Source: UBA922 sp964565405 (GTDB lineage Bacteria; Patescibacteriota; Patescibacteriia; Magasanikbacterales; UBA922). From it: a stretch of 15,661 nucleotides of DNA. Numbering within the stretch: position 1 is the first letter of the stretch; the number at the start of each line of letters is the position of its first letter. Made by a program: the position numbers and the translations under genes. The DNA is taken from positions 1-15,661 of the forward strand of contig CAZMEW010000023.1 of assembly GCA_964565405.1 (NCBI GenBank), in the 5' to 3' direction. The notes beneath the pieces were generated by a model, which was not told where the DNA came from, ran no database searches, and was given only the letters and a program-made list of their open reading frames with translations. Positions 1-6,722 of this stretch are shown one piece after another.

Positions 1-321
1 TTAGCTCTAAGAAAATAGACGATCAATCGGTTTTTGTCACGTGTATTACGTGAACAGTGTACGCATCCTCTGTATAGAGCCTGGCGCACCACCGTATTAA
101 TCACTTTTAATTGCTGTATTGTTTCACATCTTCAATTGTAAAGATCGCACCTTTTTTCTTTGCTAAAAGAAAAAAGAGAAACTCTGTTGCCCTTGAACAC
201 GGGTTGTATCCAAAAGCAAGTATAGTCGCTCTTTTCTTAGTATCTCGGGTCGATGACAGGCTCGCCTGGTTAAGGCTGTTTAGACTTGAGAAAAGGTTAA
301 GTTATAAACATCATTAAGTGC
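1..321 (-). other. long untranslated leader, possible rRNA-operon leader
   Basis: About 320 nt downstream of a near-consensus promoter hold no credible ORF on either strand. Read on the minus strand they contain several short stem-loops, for example CAGG/CCTG near 259-270, CACGT/ACGTG near 38-52 and an 11-bp AT-rich hairpin at 151-176. A segment at 134-148 reads GCGATCTTTACAATT and resembles the boxA antitermination signal of rRNA leaders (core GCTCTTTA). A strong promoter, a long structured leader and a boxA-like site would suit an rRNA operon starting left of the window, but no rRNA sequence is visible. A leader of another structured RNA or protein operon is equally possible. Confidence 0.35.
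151..176. repeat. perfect 11-bp inverted repeat
   Basis: Arms 151-161 and 166-176 are perfectly complementary around a 4-nt centre. The stem is almost pure A/T (poly-T then poly-A on either strand), so on the minus strand it would act as a weak pausing hairpin inside the leader rather than as a classical terminator. Confidence 0.6.
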
Positions 322-327
322 CCGCAT

Positions 328-356
328 ATAATATAAGACCTTGAAACATCTGTCAA
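328..356 (-). promoter_or_regulatory. strong sigma70-type promoter firing left
   Basis: On the minus strand there is TTGACA (351-356), a 17-bp spacer and TATTAT (328-333). The predicted start is near 321. No ORF follows before the left edge, so it drives a long untranslated leader or a stable RNA lying outside the window. Confidence 0.6.
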
Positions 357-421
357 GTGGTCTGACAAGTGCCAAATATGCACACCTTGGGGATAAGTCA
401 AAAAAGAAAAAAACCCAAAGA

Positions 422-1162
422 CTATTTACTGTGTTTTTTACGCCATTCAGCGATTTTCTTATGGTCTCCGCTAAGGAGAACTTCAGGTACTTTCCAACCT
501 TTAAAATCCACTGGTTTCGTATATTGAGGATACTCCACCTCTATTTCTTGAGCTTCTCTTTTGCCCTTGTTGTTTTGGCTTTTTACTTTGTTGAATGTTT
601 CGTCGGTAAGAGATTCAGCATTTCCCAAAACTCCCGGAACATTTCGTGATACTGCCTCAATAATACTGAGAGCGCCCAATTCCCCACCTGCAAGTACGTA
701 GGGACCAACTGAAATTTCTTCATCAATCATGTGATCGACCACACGCTGATCGACTCCTTCATATCTACCACAAATCAAAATCAACTCGTCTAGTTTTGCC
801 CATGATTCTGCAACTGATTGATCAAACTGTCTGCCCCGCGGAGAAAGAAGCACCGTTCGTTTTCTCTTTGAAACTGTTCCAGTTGCCAATCGTTTTAATT
901 TTGTAAGCCCCGATGCTTTTTTGAAGGGTAGTCCGTCAATCGACACCAAAGCCTCATAAATCGGATCAGGCTTCATAAGCATTCCCGCTCCCCCACCACA
1001 CGGCGTATCGTCAACGGTTTTATGTTTGTCATGAGTGAAATCGCGGATATAAATTGGATTCACTTGAATCAATTTCTTTTTCTGTGCACGACCAAGAATA
1101 GTTTCACCACAATATGAAGAGATAATTTTTGGAAAAAGAGTAAGTACAGAAAAACGAATCAT
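422..1162 (-). CDS. trmD: tRNA (guanine-N1)-methyltransferase TrmD
   Basis: The SPOUT-family enzyme that uses S-adenosylmethionine to make m1G37 next to the anticodon and so prevents frameshifting. The 246-residue product shows the diagnostic stretches in order: RDFTHDKHKTVDD (40-52), GGGAGMLM (56-63), LLSPRGRQFDQ (105-115), ICGRYEGVDQRV (130-141), SVGPYVLAGGELGAL (151-165) in the knot, PGVLGNAESLTDE (176-188) and the C-terminal domain from about 210, PEVLLSGDHKKI (226-237). The linker at 72-103, between the first knot motif and LLSPRG, looks longer and more basic than in E. coli. The ATG at 1162 begins with the expected IRFSVLTLFP. There is no Shine-Dalgarno; an extended -10 lies 13 nt upstream, so the mRNA leader is only a few nucleotides. 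Family identity is secure. It stands alone, without the usual rpsP-rimM-rplS partners. Confidence 0.97.
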   Translation of the reverse strand: MIRFSVLTLFPKIISSYCGETILGRAQKKKLIQVNPIYIRDFTHDKHKTVDDTPCGGGAGMLMKPDPIYEALVSIDGLPFKKASGLTKLKRLATGTVSKRKRTVLLSPRGRQFDQSVAESWAKLDELILICGRYEGVDQRVVDHMIDEEISVGPYVLAGGELGALSIIEAVSRNVPGVLGNAESLTDETFNKVKSQNNKGKREAQEIEVEYPQYTKPVDFKGWKVPEVLLSGDHKKIAEWRKKHSK

Positions 1163-1174
1163 AGTAGTGCGTAC

Positions 1175-1183
1175 AGTATATCA
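1175..1183 (-). promoter_or_regulatory. extended -10 promoter of trmD
   Basis: Minus strand TGA TATACT (1183-1175) is an extended -10 element; no good -35 is visible. The start would be near 1168, leaving about six nucleotides before the trmD ATG. Confidence 0.5.
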
Positions 1184-1197
1184 AGAACTAAGCTATT

Positions 1198-1217
1198 AAA
1201 AAATCCTCGAGTGAGGA
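1198..1217 (-). terminator. short intrinsic terminator of the 107-aa gene
   Basis: On the minus strand the stem TCCTC/GAGGA (1217-1213 with 1208-1204) with an ACTC loop is followed by six T (1203-1198). It lies between the upstream small gene and the trmD promoter and would end transcription of the small gene. Confidence 0.55.
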
Positions 1218-1226
1218 ATGAACTTG

Positions 1227-1265
1227 ATCACACCCGCCGTATCCTAATTGCACGGCGAGTGTGAT
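1227..1265. repeat. 14-bp inverted repeat behind the small gene
   Basis: Arms 1227-1240 and 1252-1265 match over 14 bp with one exception, which is a G-U wobble in the minus-strand RNA. The loop is 11 nt. No T-run follows directly; the weaker TCCTC hairpin with a T-run lies 10 nt further on. It is probably a 3'-end stabilising or composite termination hairpin of the gene at 1281-1604. Confidence 0.6.
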
Positions 1266-1280
1266 TGGTGAGACGGATCC

Positions 1281-1604
1281 CTAGCTGTCGTAGAAACCGC
1301 CATACGCACGGCTTCGAAGATCGTACATCCCCTCGATTCCCTGAGCTCCCGGTCCTTCCTGACCACAGATGCGCCCCTTGATGATGCAGAAGTTGCTCGT
1401 AGGGGTGTAGACCTCGGTCGGCAGAAGGCTGATCTCTTGAGGTTTTCCGTCCACGAAAACCGCAAACGTGACGCAGGTATTCGTGTCGCGGGCACGGAGC
1501 AGCGACGCTGAGTCCGGATTTACCGGATCTCCAAAGATCTTGTACTTCGGACGAGCCCAGTCAGTGCTGTCGGGATCGTGATCAAAAAGTGAATCAATAC
1601 CCAT
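1281..1604 (-). CDS. orphan small G+C-rich gene, 107 aa
   Basis: I do not recognise the family. The 107-residue protein starts MGIDSLFDHDPDSTDW and ends YGGFYDS. It is soluble-looking, acidic at the N-terminus, with three cysteines (C44, C73, C80), a beta-like stretch TCVTFAVFVDGK (43-54) and a Gly-rich tail. The ATG at 1604 is chosen because GGAG and GAGG motifs lie about 8-15 nt upstream; an ORF start at 1709 would lie upstream of the promoter. It has its own near-consensus promoter (1674-1702), about 60 nt of leader and a terminator, so it is a one-gene unit. Codons are clearly richer in G and C than in trmD or the Nudix operon, and the gene has an SD whereas its neighbours do not. It may be an imported or fast-evolving lineage-specific gene. 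Confidence 0.65.
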   Translation of the reverse strand: MGIDSLFDHDPDSTDWARPKYKIFGDPVNPDSASLLRARDTNTCVTFAVFVDGKPQEISLLPTEVYTPTSNFCIIKGRICGQEGPGAQGIEGMYDLRSRAYGGFYDS

Positions 1605-1673
1605 AAAATCCTCGACTCCCCATATGTGGCTTGGTTGAAAAGAATGGTGCTGGTGCCATAAACCAGACAAACC

Positions 1674-1702
1674 AAAATACCACATATCCACGGATATGTC
1701 AA
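1674..1702 (-). promoter_or_regulatory. promoter of the 107-aa gene
   Basis: Minus strand TTGACA (1702-1697), 17-bp spacer, TATTTT (1679-1674). It is back-to-back with the plus-strand promoter at 1712-1740: the two -35 boxes are only 9 bp apart. Confidence 0.6.
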
Positions 1703-1711
1703 TCCTCAAAA

Positions 1712-1740
1712 TTTACAAAAAAAATTCTCTTCGATATGAT
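1712..1740 (+). promoter_or_regulatory. promoter of the Nudix-HAD-Nudix operon
   Basis: TTTACA (1712-1717), 17-bp spacer, TATGAT (1735-1740). The start is expected near 1747, giving a leader of about 13 nt with no SD before the ATG at 1760. Confidence 0.55.
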
Positions 1741-1759
1741 ACATGCATAATATTTTTAT

Positions 1760-2200
1760 ATGTCTATACGACACACGATTATCCCTGCTTCATATCTCGT
1801 ACTCAAAAAAAATAATAATATATTACTGGTCAGACGTTTTAACACTGGATTTGAAGATGGAAAATACAGTATGATTGCAGGGCACGTTGACCAAGGTGAA
1901 ACATTCACGGAAGCTATGATTCGTGAAGCACACGAAGAAGCGGGTATCATACTCTCGCCAGGTGATCTACAATTGGTACACATGATGCACCGAAAATCTC
2001 ATATAGATGCCGAAGAACGAATCGACGCATATTTTCTTGCAAGTGCCTGGTCAGGAAATCTAGAAAATAAAGAACCACACAAATGCGATGATTTCTCGTG
2101 GTTTGCAATTAATCAATTACCAGACAACACTATCCCCTATATCACCACAGCAATTGGACATATACAAAAAAACATTTTTTATAGTGAATATGGGTGGTAA
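1760..2200 (+). CDS. Nudix hydrolase
   Basis: A Nudix-fold pyrophosphohydrolase of 146 residues. The full signature GX5EX7REUXEEXGU is present at residues 41-63 (G41, E47, R55-E56, E59-E60, G62), giving the metal-binding Glu cluster. Residues 8-30 form the first strands (ASYLVLKKNNNILLVRR). Members cleave nucleoside diphosphates linked to another group, often damaged or non-canonical dNTPs; the substrate cannot be read from the sequence. It is the first gene of a three-gene operon whose third gene is another Nudix protein and whose second is a HAD nucleotidase, which suggests nucleotide sanitation or salvage. No SD is present. Confidence 0.93.
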   Translation: MSIRHTIIPASYLVLKKNNNILLVRRFNTGFEDGKYSMIAGHVDQGETFTEAMIREAHEEAGIILSPGDLQLVHMMHRKSHIDAEERIDAYFLASAWSGNLENKEPHKCDDFSWFAINQLPDNTIPYITTAIGHIQKNIFYSEYGW

Positions 2201-2214
2201 TAAAAAATACTAAT

Positions 2215-2787
2215 ATGAAAATAGCAATTGATATTGATGATGTGCTCGCAAATTTTATCCCCTCACTAATCGAGTTCCACAACAGAATATATGCTACCAA
2301 TTTCAAAAAAGAAGATCTTACGGTCTATCATTTTTGGGAAGTATGGGGCGGTACACGTGAAGAAGCAATTGATAAAACCTACCAATTTTACGAAACCCCA
2401 GAATTTATCAATCTTCCCCTGATTGAAGGCGCACAAGAAGGAATAACTCGCCTGAAACAATCACACGATCTGGTAGCGATGACTGCACGCCCCGACATCT
2501 TGCGCAGCAAGACCGAAAAATGGATTGCACAGCATTTCCCTGATATGTTCTCAGACATTCACATCGCCAATCGATTTTCAAAATCAGGTCCCTCAACCAC
2601 AAAAGCAGAATTATGCGACAAGCATATGATTGATGTGCTTATTGATGATAATCTCGATTACGCGCTTGAATGTGTCACGCCACAAAGAAAAATTCTACTC
2701 TTCGATAACCCATGGAATCAGCATTCTGAATTACCTATTGGAATTCATCGAATCAAGTCATGGAAAGAAATAGTTGAACATATATAA
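2215..2787 (+). CDS. HAD-superfamily 5'(3')-nucleotidase-like phosphatase
   Basis: A 190-residue HAD phosphatase. Motif I is DIDDVLANF (6-14), with nucleophile D6 and acid/base D8; motif II is the Thr of VAMTARPD (T90); motif III is probably K130 in TTKAELC; motif IV is the acidic pair in VLIDDNLDYA (D144-D145). The small cap between motifs I and II (about 18-75) and the overall length fit the 5'-deoxyribonucleotidase/putative nucleotidase group (NT5C-like). Such enzymes dephosphorylate (d)NMPs. The ATG at 2215 is preferred to the one at 2194 because the family begins directly with the MKIAIDIDD strand and the earlier start would overlap the preceding gene. It sits 14 nt after the Nudix gene and 3 nt before the next. 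Confidence 0.9.
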   Translation: MKIAIDIDDVLANFIPSLIEFHNRIYATNFKKEDLTVYHFWEVWGGTREEAIDKTYQFYETPEFINLPLIEGAQEGITRLKQSHDLVAMTARPDILRSKTEKWIAQHFPDMFSDIHIANRFSKSGPSTTKAELCDKHMIDVLIDDNLDYALECVTPQRKILLFDNPWNQHSELPIGIHRIKSWKEIVEHI

Positions 2788-2790
2788 ACT

Positions 2791-3279
2791 ATGGAAATCC
2801 TCGACATCGTCGACAATAAAGATAAGGTAATGGGCACAGCCACAAGAGATGAAATATACAAAAAATTACTTCCCCATCGTATCGTACATATTCTAATTTT
2901 TAATGATAAAAACGAGATGGCACTGCAATTACGAAGTAAATCCGTTTCATTTTGTCCCCTGCATTGGTCTACTGCAGTTGGAGGACACGTACAATCAGGA
3001 GAAAGCTACGAAGAAGGGGCACTTCGAGAATATGAAGAGGAGCTAGGAATAAAAAGTGAACTAACAATGCTCGATAAAGACATTTATGAAGCAGTAGGTA
3101 AACCAAAAAAATTCTTGACTACATTCACTGCACAATATAATGGACCATTTGCGAAAGATGAACGTGATGTTGAAAAAGTAGAATTCTTTCCAATAGAAAA
3201 AATCAGACAAATGGTTATGGAGGGAGAAAAATTCCATCCGGAATTACTATTCATACTTCAAAAATATTTTGTAAACTAA
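2791..3279 (+). CDS. Nudix hydrolase of the isopentenyl-diphosphate isomerase-like (YfcD) type
   Basis: A 162-residue Nudix protein whose N-terminus (EILDIVDNKDKVMGTATRDEI, 2-22, then HRIVHILIF at 29-37) is the pattern of the IDI-like/YfcD branch. The Nudix box runs from G65 to I87 (GGHVQSGESYEEGALREYEE then ELGI) with all signature residues. True type-1 IPP isomerases keep an active-site Cys near the strand before the box and a Glu in a TWT-like context; here a Cys occurs in VSFCPLHWSTAVGGH (C55), so isomerase activity cannot be excluded, but YfcD-like hydrolases look the same and the operon points to nucleotide or phosphate-ester hydrolysis. It follows the HAD gene by 3 nt, without an SD, and its stop codon overlaps the terminator stem. 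Confidence 0.88.
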   Translation: MEILDIVDNKDKVMGTATRDEIYKKLLPHRIVHILIFNDKNEMALQLRSKSVSFCPLHWSTAVGGHVQSGESYEEGALREYEEELGIKSELTMLDKDIYEAVGKPKKFLTTFTAQYNGPFAKDERDVEKVEFFPIEKIRQMVMEGEKFHPELLFILQKYFVN

Positions 3280-3309
3280 AAACATCCCGACTCAGTCGGG
3301 ATGTTTTTT
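3278..3309. terminator. bidirectional terminator
   Basis: A 14-bp perfect stem (3278-3291 with 3295-3308) has a TCA loop, with A-run and T-run at the ends, so it terminates both the plus-strand Nudix operon and, about 50 nt beyond its stop codon, fusA on the minus strand. Confidence 0.92.
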
Positions 3310-3321
3310 AATTGGTATTTT

Positions 3322-3349
3322 AATTTCAAATTTCCCAATTTCTAATTTC
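3322..3349. repeat. AT-rich short tandem repeat (AATTTC units)
   Basis: The hexamer AATTTC recurs at 3322, 3329, 3337 and 3344, at spacings of 7, 8 and 7 bp, in the gap between the terminator and fusA. It has the same 7-bp rhythm as the repeats at 6443-6518 and 8792-8855. Confidence 0.5.
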
Positions 3350-3355
3350 TGTTTT

Positions 3356-5455
3356 TTACTTCATCTTTCCACTCACAACTTGAGCTTCTACGTTCTTTGG
3401 ACATTCAGCATACTTCGCAAATTCCATCGCATACGTTGCTCGCCCCTGAGTCATCGAGCGGAGTCCAGTAGCATAACCAAACATACTCGCAAGAGGCACT
3501 AACGCACGAATTACTTTTGCAGTTCCACGCTGGGTCATCTCTTCGATCTGACCACGTTTTGAAGACAAATCTCCGATGACATCTCCCATGTATTCTTCAG
3601 GAGTGGTGACCTCCACCTTCATGATAGGCTCGAGAAGTACTGGGTTTGCTTTCTGCGCAGCTGCCACAAATCCCATTGAACCTGCGAGCTTGAAAGCAAT
3701 TTCACTTGAGTCGACTTCGTGATAACTTCCATCAAACACAGTTACTTTCACATCAAGAAGTGGATATCCAGCAACAATACCTTTGGTTACTGCTTCTTTG
3801 ACACCTTTTTCAATCGCAGGAATATATTCCCGTGGAATAAGTCCCCCTTTGATTTCATCAACGAAGACAAGATTTTCTCCTGGATTTGCTTCTTTATCTT
3901 CGGCACTCAAAGGTTCAATCTTCAACCAGCAGTGCCCGTATTGTCCACGTCCACCAGACTGTTTGACATATTTTCCTTCTGCTTCAGCACTTTGACGAAT
4001 AGTTTCTTTATATGCAACCTGTGGAGCACCAACTTGCGCTTCCACTTTGAATTCACGTCGCATACGGTCAACAATAATGTCGAGGTGAAGCTCTCCCATG
4101 CCAGCGATAATAGTCTGGAGAGTTTCTGGATCACTTGATACACGGAACGTAGGATCTTCTTCAGCAAGTTTCTGGAGAGCAATACTCATCTTTTCAGCAT
4201 CACCCTTGGTATTAGGTTCGATGGCAACCGAAATAACTGGTTCTGGGAAGGTAGGTCGCTCAAGTACTACTGGTCTAGACTCTTCGCAAAGTGTATCTCC
4301 GGTCGTGGTATTCTTGAGACCGATCGCTGCTGCGATTTCTCCTGCATATACTTGCTCTACATCTTCACGTGTGTTTGCATGAAGTCGTACAATACGCCCA
4401 ATACGTTCTTTGGTTCCATTAGTGCTATTCAATACGTAACTTCCTGCTTTCAAATTTCCCGAATACACACGGAAGAAGGTAAGGCGTCCGACAAAAGGAT
4501 CGGTGGCGACTTTGAACGCAAGGCCTACAAATGGATCCGTATCACTTGATTTTACCTCAATAACTTTATTTTCATCGTCTGGATCGTGTGCCGTAATAAC
4601 AGGCATGTCGATAGGTGCTGGCAAAAACGCAACAACATTATCGAGTACAAGCTGTACTCCGATATTCTGAAGTGCAGTTCCACACATGACAGGATAGATT
4701 TCATCTTTCAACACCATACTGCGAATTGCAGTTTTGATTTCTTCAACTGAAAGATCGTTCGTTTCAAGATACTTAGTCATGAGTGCTTCAGATGCTTCTG
4801 CAACCTTATCAAGAAGTGCTGCCCGATATTCCTTAACCTGAGCCTTCATATCTTCTGGAATTTCAAATTCCACCACGTTGATACCATGATCTCCTTCAAA
4901 ACGATATGCCTTCTGCTCAATAATATCTACAATTCCCTTAAACTCAGATTCCATTCCGATAGGAAGCTGGATTGCGTACGCATTTGGAGACAGTCTAGTT
5001 TTGATTGAGTTAAGTGTCATGAAAAAGTCAGCACCCGTTTTGTCCATCTTGTTTGCAAAGCAAATTCGAGGTACTCGATATTTATCTGCCTGACGCCATA
5101 CGGTTTCTGATTGCGGTTCTACTCCCTGTGAACCATCAAACACTGCGACAGCTCCATCGAGCACGCGAAGTGATCGCTCAACTTCTACGGTAAAGTCTAC
5201 GTGGCCTGGAGTATCAATCAAGTTGATACGGTGATTTTTCCAAAAACAGGTTGTCGCAGCAGAGGTAATTGTAATACCGCGCTCTTTCTCTTGTTCCATC
5301 CAGTCCATTTCAGCTGCACCCTCGTGCACTTCACCGATTTTATGTTTCTTTCCAGTGTAAAAAAGAATACGTTCAGACACAGTCGTTTTACCCGCATCAA
5401 TATGCGCCATGATCCCGATATTGCGCACGCGTTCTAGTGGATAATCTCGTCCCAT
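3356..5455 (-). CDS. fusA: translation elongation factor G
   Basis: The ribosomal translocase GTPase, which also splits post-termination ribosomes with RRF. At 699 residues it is close to the usual length. The G motifs are intact: G1 AHIDAGKT (17-24), G2 RGITITSA (59-66), G3 DTPGHVDF (81-88), G4 NKMDKTGAD (135-143) and the G5-like GTALQN near 259. Domain II, the GELHLD segment of domain III, domain IV (SGGRGQYGHCWLKIEP) and the final domain V are all present. The switch and tip regions look normal. It is last in the minus-strand operon rpsL-rpsG-fusA, 32 nt after rpsG with no SD in the gap. Unlike most str operons, no tuf follows; the 3'-flank is a terminator. Confidence 0.98.
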   Translation of the reverse strand: MGRDYPLERVRNIGIMAHIDAGKTTVSERILFYTGKKHKIGEVHEGAAEMDWMEQEKERGITITSAATTCFWKNHRINLIDTPGHVDFTVEVERSLRVLDGAVAVFDGSQGVEPQSETVWRQADKYRVPRICFANKMDKTGADFFMTLNSIKTRLSPNAYAIQLPIGMESEFKGIVDIIEQKAYRFEGDHGINVVEFEIPEDMKAQVKEYRAALLDKVAEASEALMTKYLETNDLSVEEIKTAIRSMVLKDEIYPVMCGTALQNIGVQLVLDNVVAFLPAPIDMPVITAHDPDDENKVIEVKSSDTDPFVGLAFKVATDPFVGRLTFFRVYSGNLKAGSYVLNSTNGTKERIGRIVRLHANTREDVEQVYAGEIAAAIGLKNTTTGDTLCEESRPVVLERPTFPEPVISVAIEPNTKGDAEKMSIALQKLAEEDPTFRVSSDPETLQTIIAGMGELHLDIIVDRMRREFKVEAQVGAPQVAYKETIRQSAEAEGKYVKQSGGRGQYGHCWLKIEPLSAEDKEANPGENLVFVDEIKGGLIPREYIPAIEKGVKEAVTKGIVAGYPLLDVKVTVFDGSYHEVDSSEIAFKLAGSMGFVAAAQKANPVLLEPIMKVEVTTPEEYMGDVIGDLSSKRGQIEEMTQRGTAKVIRALVPLASMFGYATGLRSMTQGRATYAMEFAKYAECPKNVEAQVVSGKMK

Positions 5456-5487
5456 AATAAAGTGGGGTTAAAGGTAAAGTAATGATT

Positions 5488-5967
5488 TTAGCGGCTAAAA
5501 CGTGCGAAGTGTGCAAACGCTTTATTTGCTTCAGCCATACGATGCATGTCATCACGCTTCTTGAGTGCTCCCCCATTTCCTTCAAGCACGTCTAGACATT
5601 CTTGTGCAAGCTTTTCAGACATGGTGCGTCCTTTTCGAGCATGTGCAGCACCAACAATCCATCGGAATGCAAGCGCATTCTGGCGTCCACCAGATACTGG
5701 CATTGGGACTTGATAGTTAGCTCCACCTACGCGTCGTGAGCGTACTTCTACCTGTGGCTTAACCGCTTCAAGCGTTTGTTCAAAAACCTTGATCGGATCA
5801 GTCTTTTTCTTTTCTTTTAAAATATCAAGTGCTCCGTACACCACATGTTCTGCAGTAGATTTCTTACCATCTTTCATGACAAAATTGATAAATTTAGAAA
5901 GAATTTCACTATTATACAGTGGGTCTGGAGTGGTTGTTCGTTTGAATCCTCGTTTTCCTCGTGGCAT
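5488..5967 (-). CDS. rpsG: 30S ribosomal protein uS7
   Basis: The primary 16S rRNA 3'-domain binder that nucleates head assembly of the small subunit and contacts E-site tRNA. The 159-residue protein shows the typical start PRGKRGFKRTTTPDP (2-16), the KFINFVMKDGKKSTAEHVVYGALD region (25-48), the beta-hairpin segment RRVGGANYQVPMPV (78-91) and the C-terminal ...KKRDDMHRMAEANKAFAHFARFSR. It lies 32 nt from rpsL and 32 nt from fusA in the same operon. No SD is visible upstream of the ATG at 5967. Confidence 0.98.
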   Translation of the reverse strand: MPRGKRGFKRTTTPDPLYNSEILSKFINFVMKDGKKSTAEHVVYGALDILKEKKKTDPIKVFEQTLEAVKPQVEVRSRRVGGANYQVPMPVSGGRQNALAFRWIVGAAHARKGRTMSEKLAQECLDVLEGNGGALKKRDDMHRMAEANKAFAHFARFSR

Positions 5968-5999
5968 ATATTCTGTGATGATTATCTAATGAAGATGAT

Positions 6000-6428
6000 T
6001 TATTTCTTTGCAGCTTTTGGACGTTTAGCACCATAGAGTGACCGTCCACGTCTTCGAGCTTCTACACCCTGTGTGTCATATACTCCACGAACAATATGGT
6101 AACGCACACCCGGCAAGTCTTTTACACGGCCGCCACGAATAAGAACAATTGAGTGTTCTTGTAGATTGTGTCCCTCACCTGGAATATAGGCAATAATTTC
6201 TGATCCATTAGAAAGACGAACTTTCGCTACTTTTCGCAAAGCTGAGTTAGGTTTCTTTGGAGTCATCGTGTACACCTTGGTACATACACCGCGTTTAAAC
6301 GGAGCTCCGCGGCGAAGTTCGGTTCGTTTGCGGTGTAAACTGTCGAGCGTAAACTGAAGCGCGGGTGACTTTGACTTGCTTTTTGGAGCAATGCGTCCCT
6401 TGCGCAGAATCTGATTCATCGTTGGCAT
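6000..6428 (-). CDS. rpsL: 30S ribosomal protein uS12
   Basis: A decoding-centre protein of the small subunit. The 142-residue product has the invariant blocks KRGVCTKVYTMTPKKPNSAL (about 45-64), PGEGHNLQEHSIVLIRGG and RVKDLPGVRYHIVRG, including the lysines that in other bacteria mutate to streptomycin resistance. Between SPAL (21-24) and KRGVC there is an extra basic segment (about 25-44) similar in place and length to the one in Bacillus S12 and absent from E. coli S12. The start at MPTMNQILRKGR (6428) follows the family; the ORF remains open 16 codons further upstream but that part is not S12-like. First gene of the str operon; no SD. Confidence 0.97.
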   Translation of the reverse strand: MPTMNQILRKGRIAPKSKSKSPALQFTLDSLHRKRTELRRGAPFKRGVCTKVYTMTPKKPNSALRKVAKVRLSNGSEIIAYIPGEGHNLQEHSIVLIRGGRVKDLPGVRYHIVRGVYDTQGVEARRRGRSLYGAKRPKAAKK

Positions 6429-6442
6429 AGATACATTAATTA

Positions 6443-6518
6443 AATTAACAAGTAACAATGAGCAATCTACAATCAATACTAGAAATTTGTATTCTGATTA
6501 ATTGTTAATTGCTCATTG
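6443..6518. repeat. heptad repeats arranged as an inverted repeat
   Basis: The left half (6443-6477) is built of 7-bp units of form AATNNNC (AATTAAC, AAGTAAC, AATGAGC, AATCTAC). The right half carries complementary units (GTTAATT, GCTCATT). The best arms, 6456-6466 and 6508-6518, are 11-bp perfect complements. The element covers most of the 109-bp gap upstream of rpsL, so the rpsL promoter must lie within or beside it; I could not pick one with confidence. Confidence 0.6.
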
Positions 6519-6537
6519 CTATTTTAAGGAGAATAAA

Positions 6538-6558
6538 TAAAACATGCCCCTCAGGGCA
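6538..6558 (-). terminator. terminator of the 6541-6677 transcript
   Basis: Stem TGCCC/GGGCA (6558-6554 with 6549-6545) with a 4-nt loop, followed on the minus strand by TGTTTTATTTATT. It closes the transcription unit starting at 6677. Confidence 0.65.
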
Positions 6559-6677
6559 CGTTCGGACAAACAAGAATGTTGATTGTCGAACGTTTGAGAG
6601 CACGGATATGCTCTATACGCTTCACCCAGCCAATCAAGGCAGGATTACTACGTTCTGAGTCGCCTAGATATAGGCGC
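6541..6677 (-). ncRNA. candidate small structured RNA (or very small gene)
   Basis: A unit of about 137 nt bounded by a near-perfect promoter (6684-6712) and a terminator. The predicted 5' end at G6677 is directly followed by a 6-bp hairpin CGCCTA/TAGGCG (6676-6661). Next come AGAGCA/TGCTCT (6597-6614) and an 11-bp stem with one bulge (6558-6569 with 6583-6593) abutting the terminator. No ATG with an SD is present. The alternative is coding: one frame stays open to a TGA at 6551-6553 and reads with plausible codons (ending VCPNVP), but it has only a TTG at 6712, which coincides with the -35 box, or internal TTG/GTG codons. I favour RNA but cannot exclude a degraded or non-ATG small gene of the G+C-rich class. 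Confidence 0.45.
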
Positions 6678-6683
6678 GGGGAT

Positions 6684-6712
6684 ATAGTACCCGACAATTC
6701 ACGACATGTCAA
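6684..6712 (-). promoter_or_regulatory. near-consensus promoter behind the M50 gene
   Basis: Minus strand TTGACA (6712-6707), 17-bp spacer, TACTAT (6689-6684). It lies 10 bp beyond the stop codon of the M50 protease and fires away from it, in the same direction. Confidence 0.65.
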
Positions 6713-6722
6713 GAGTAGACGA

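Noticed and set aside
6544..6579. Plus-strand 11-codon ORF after AAGGAG at 6526
   Set aside because: The SD is 13 nt from the ATG, the product is tiny, and the ORF lies over a minus-strand terminator.
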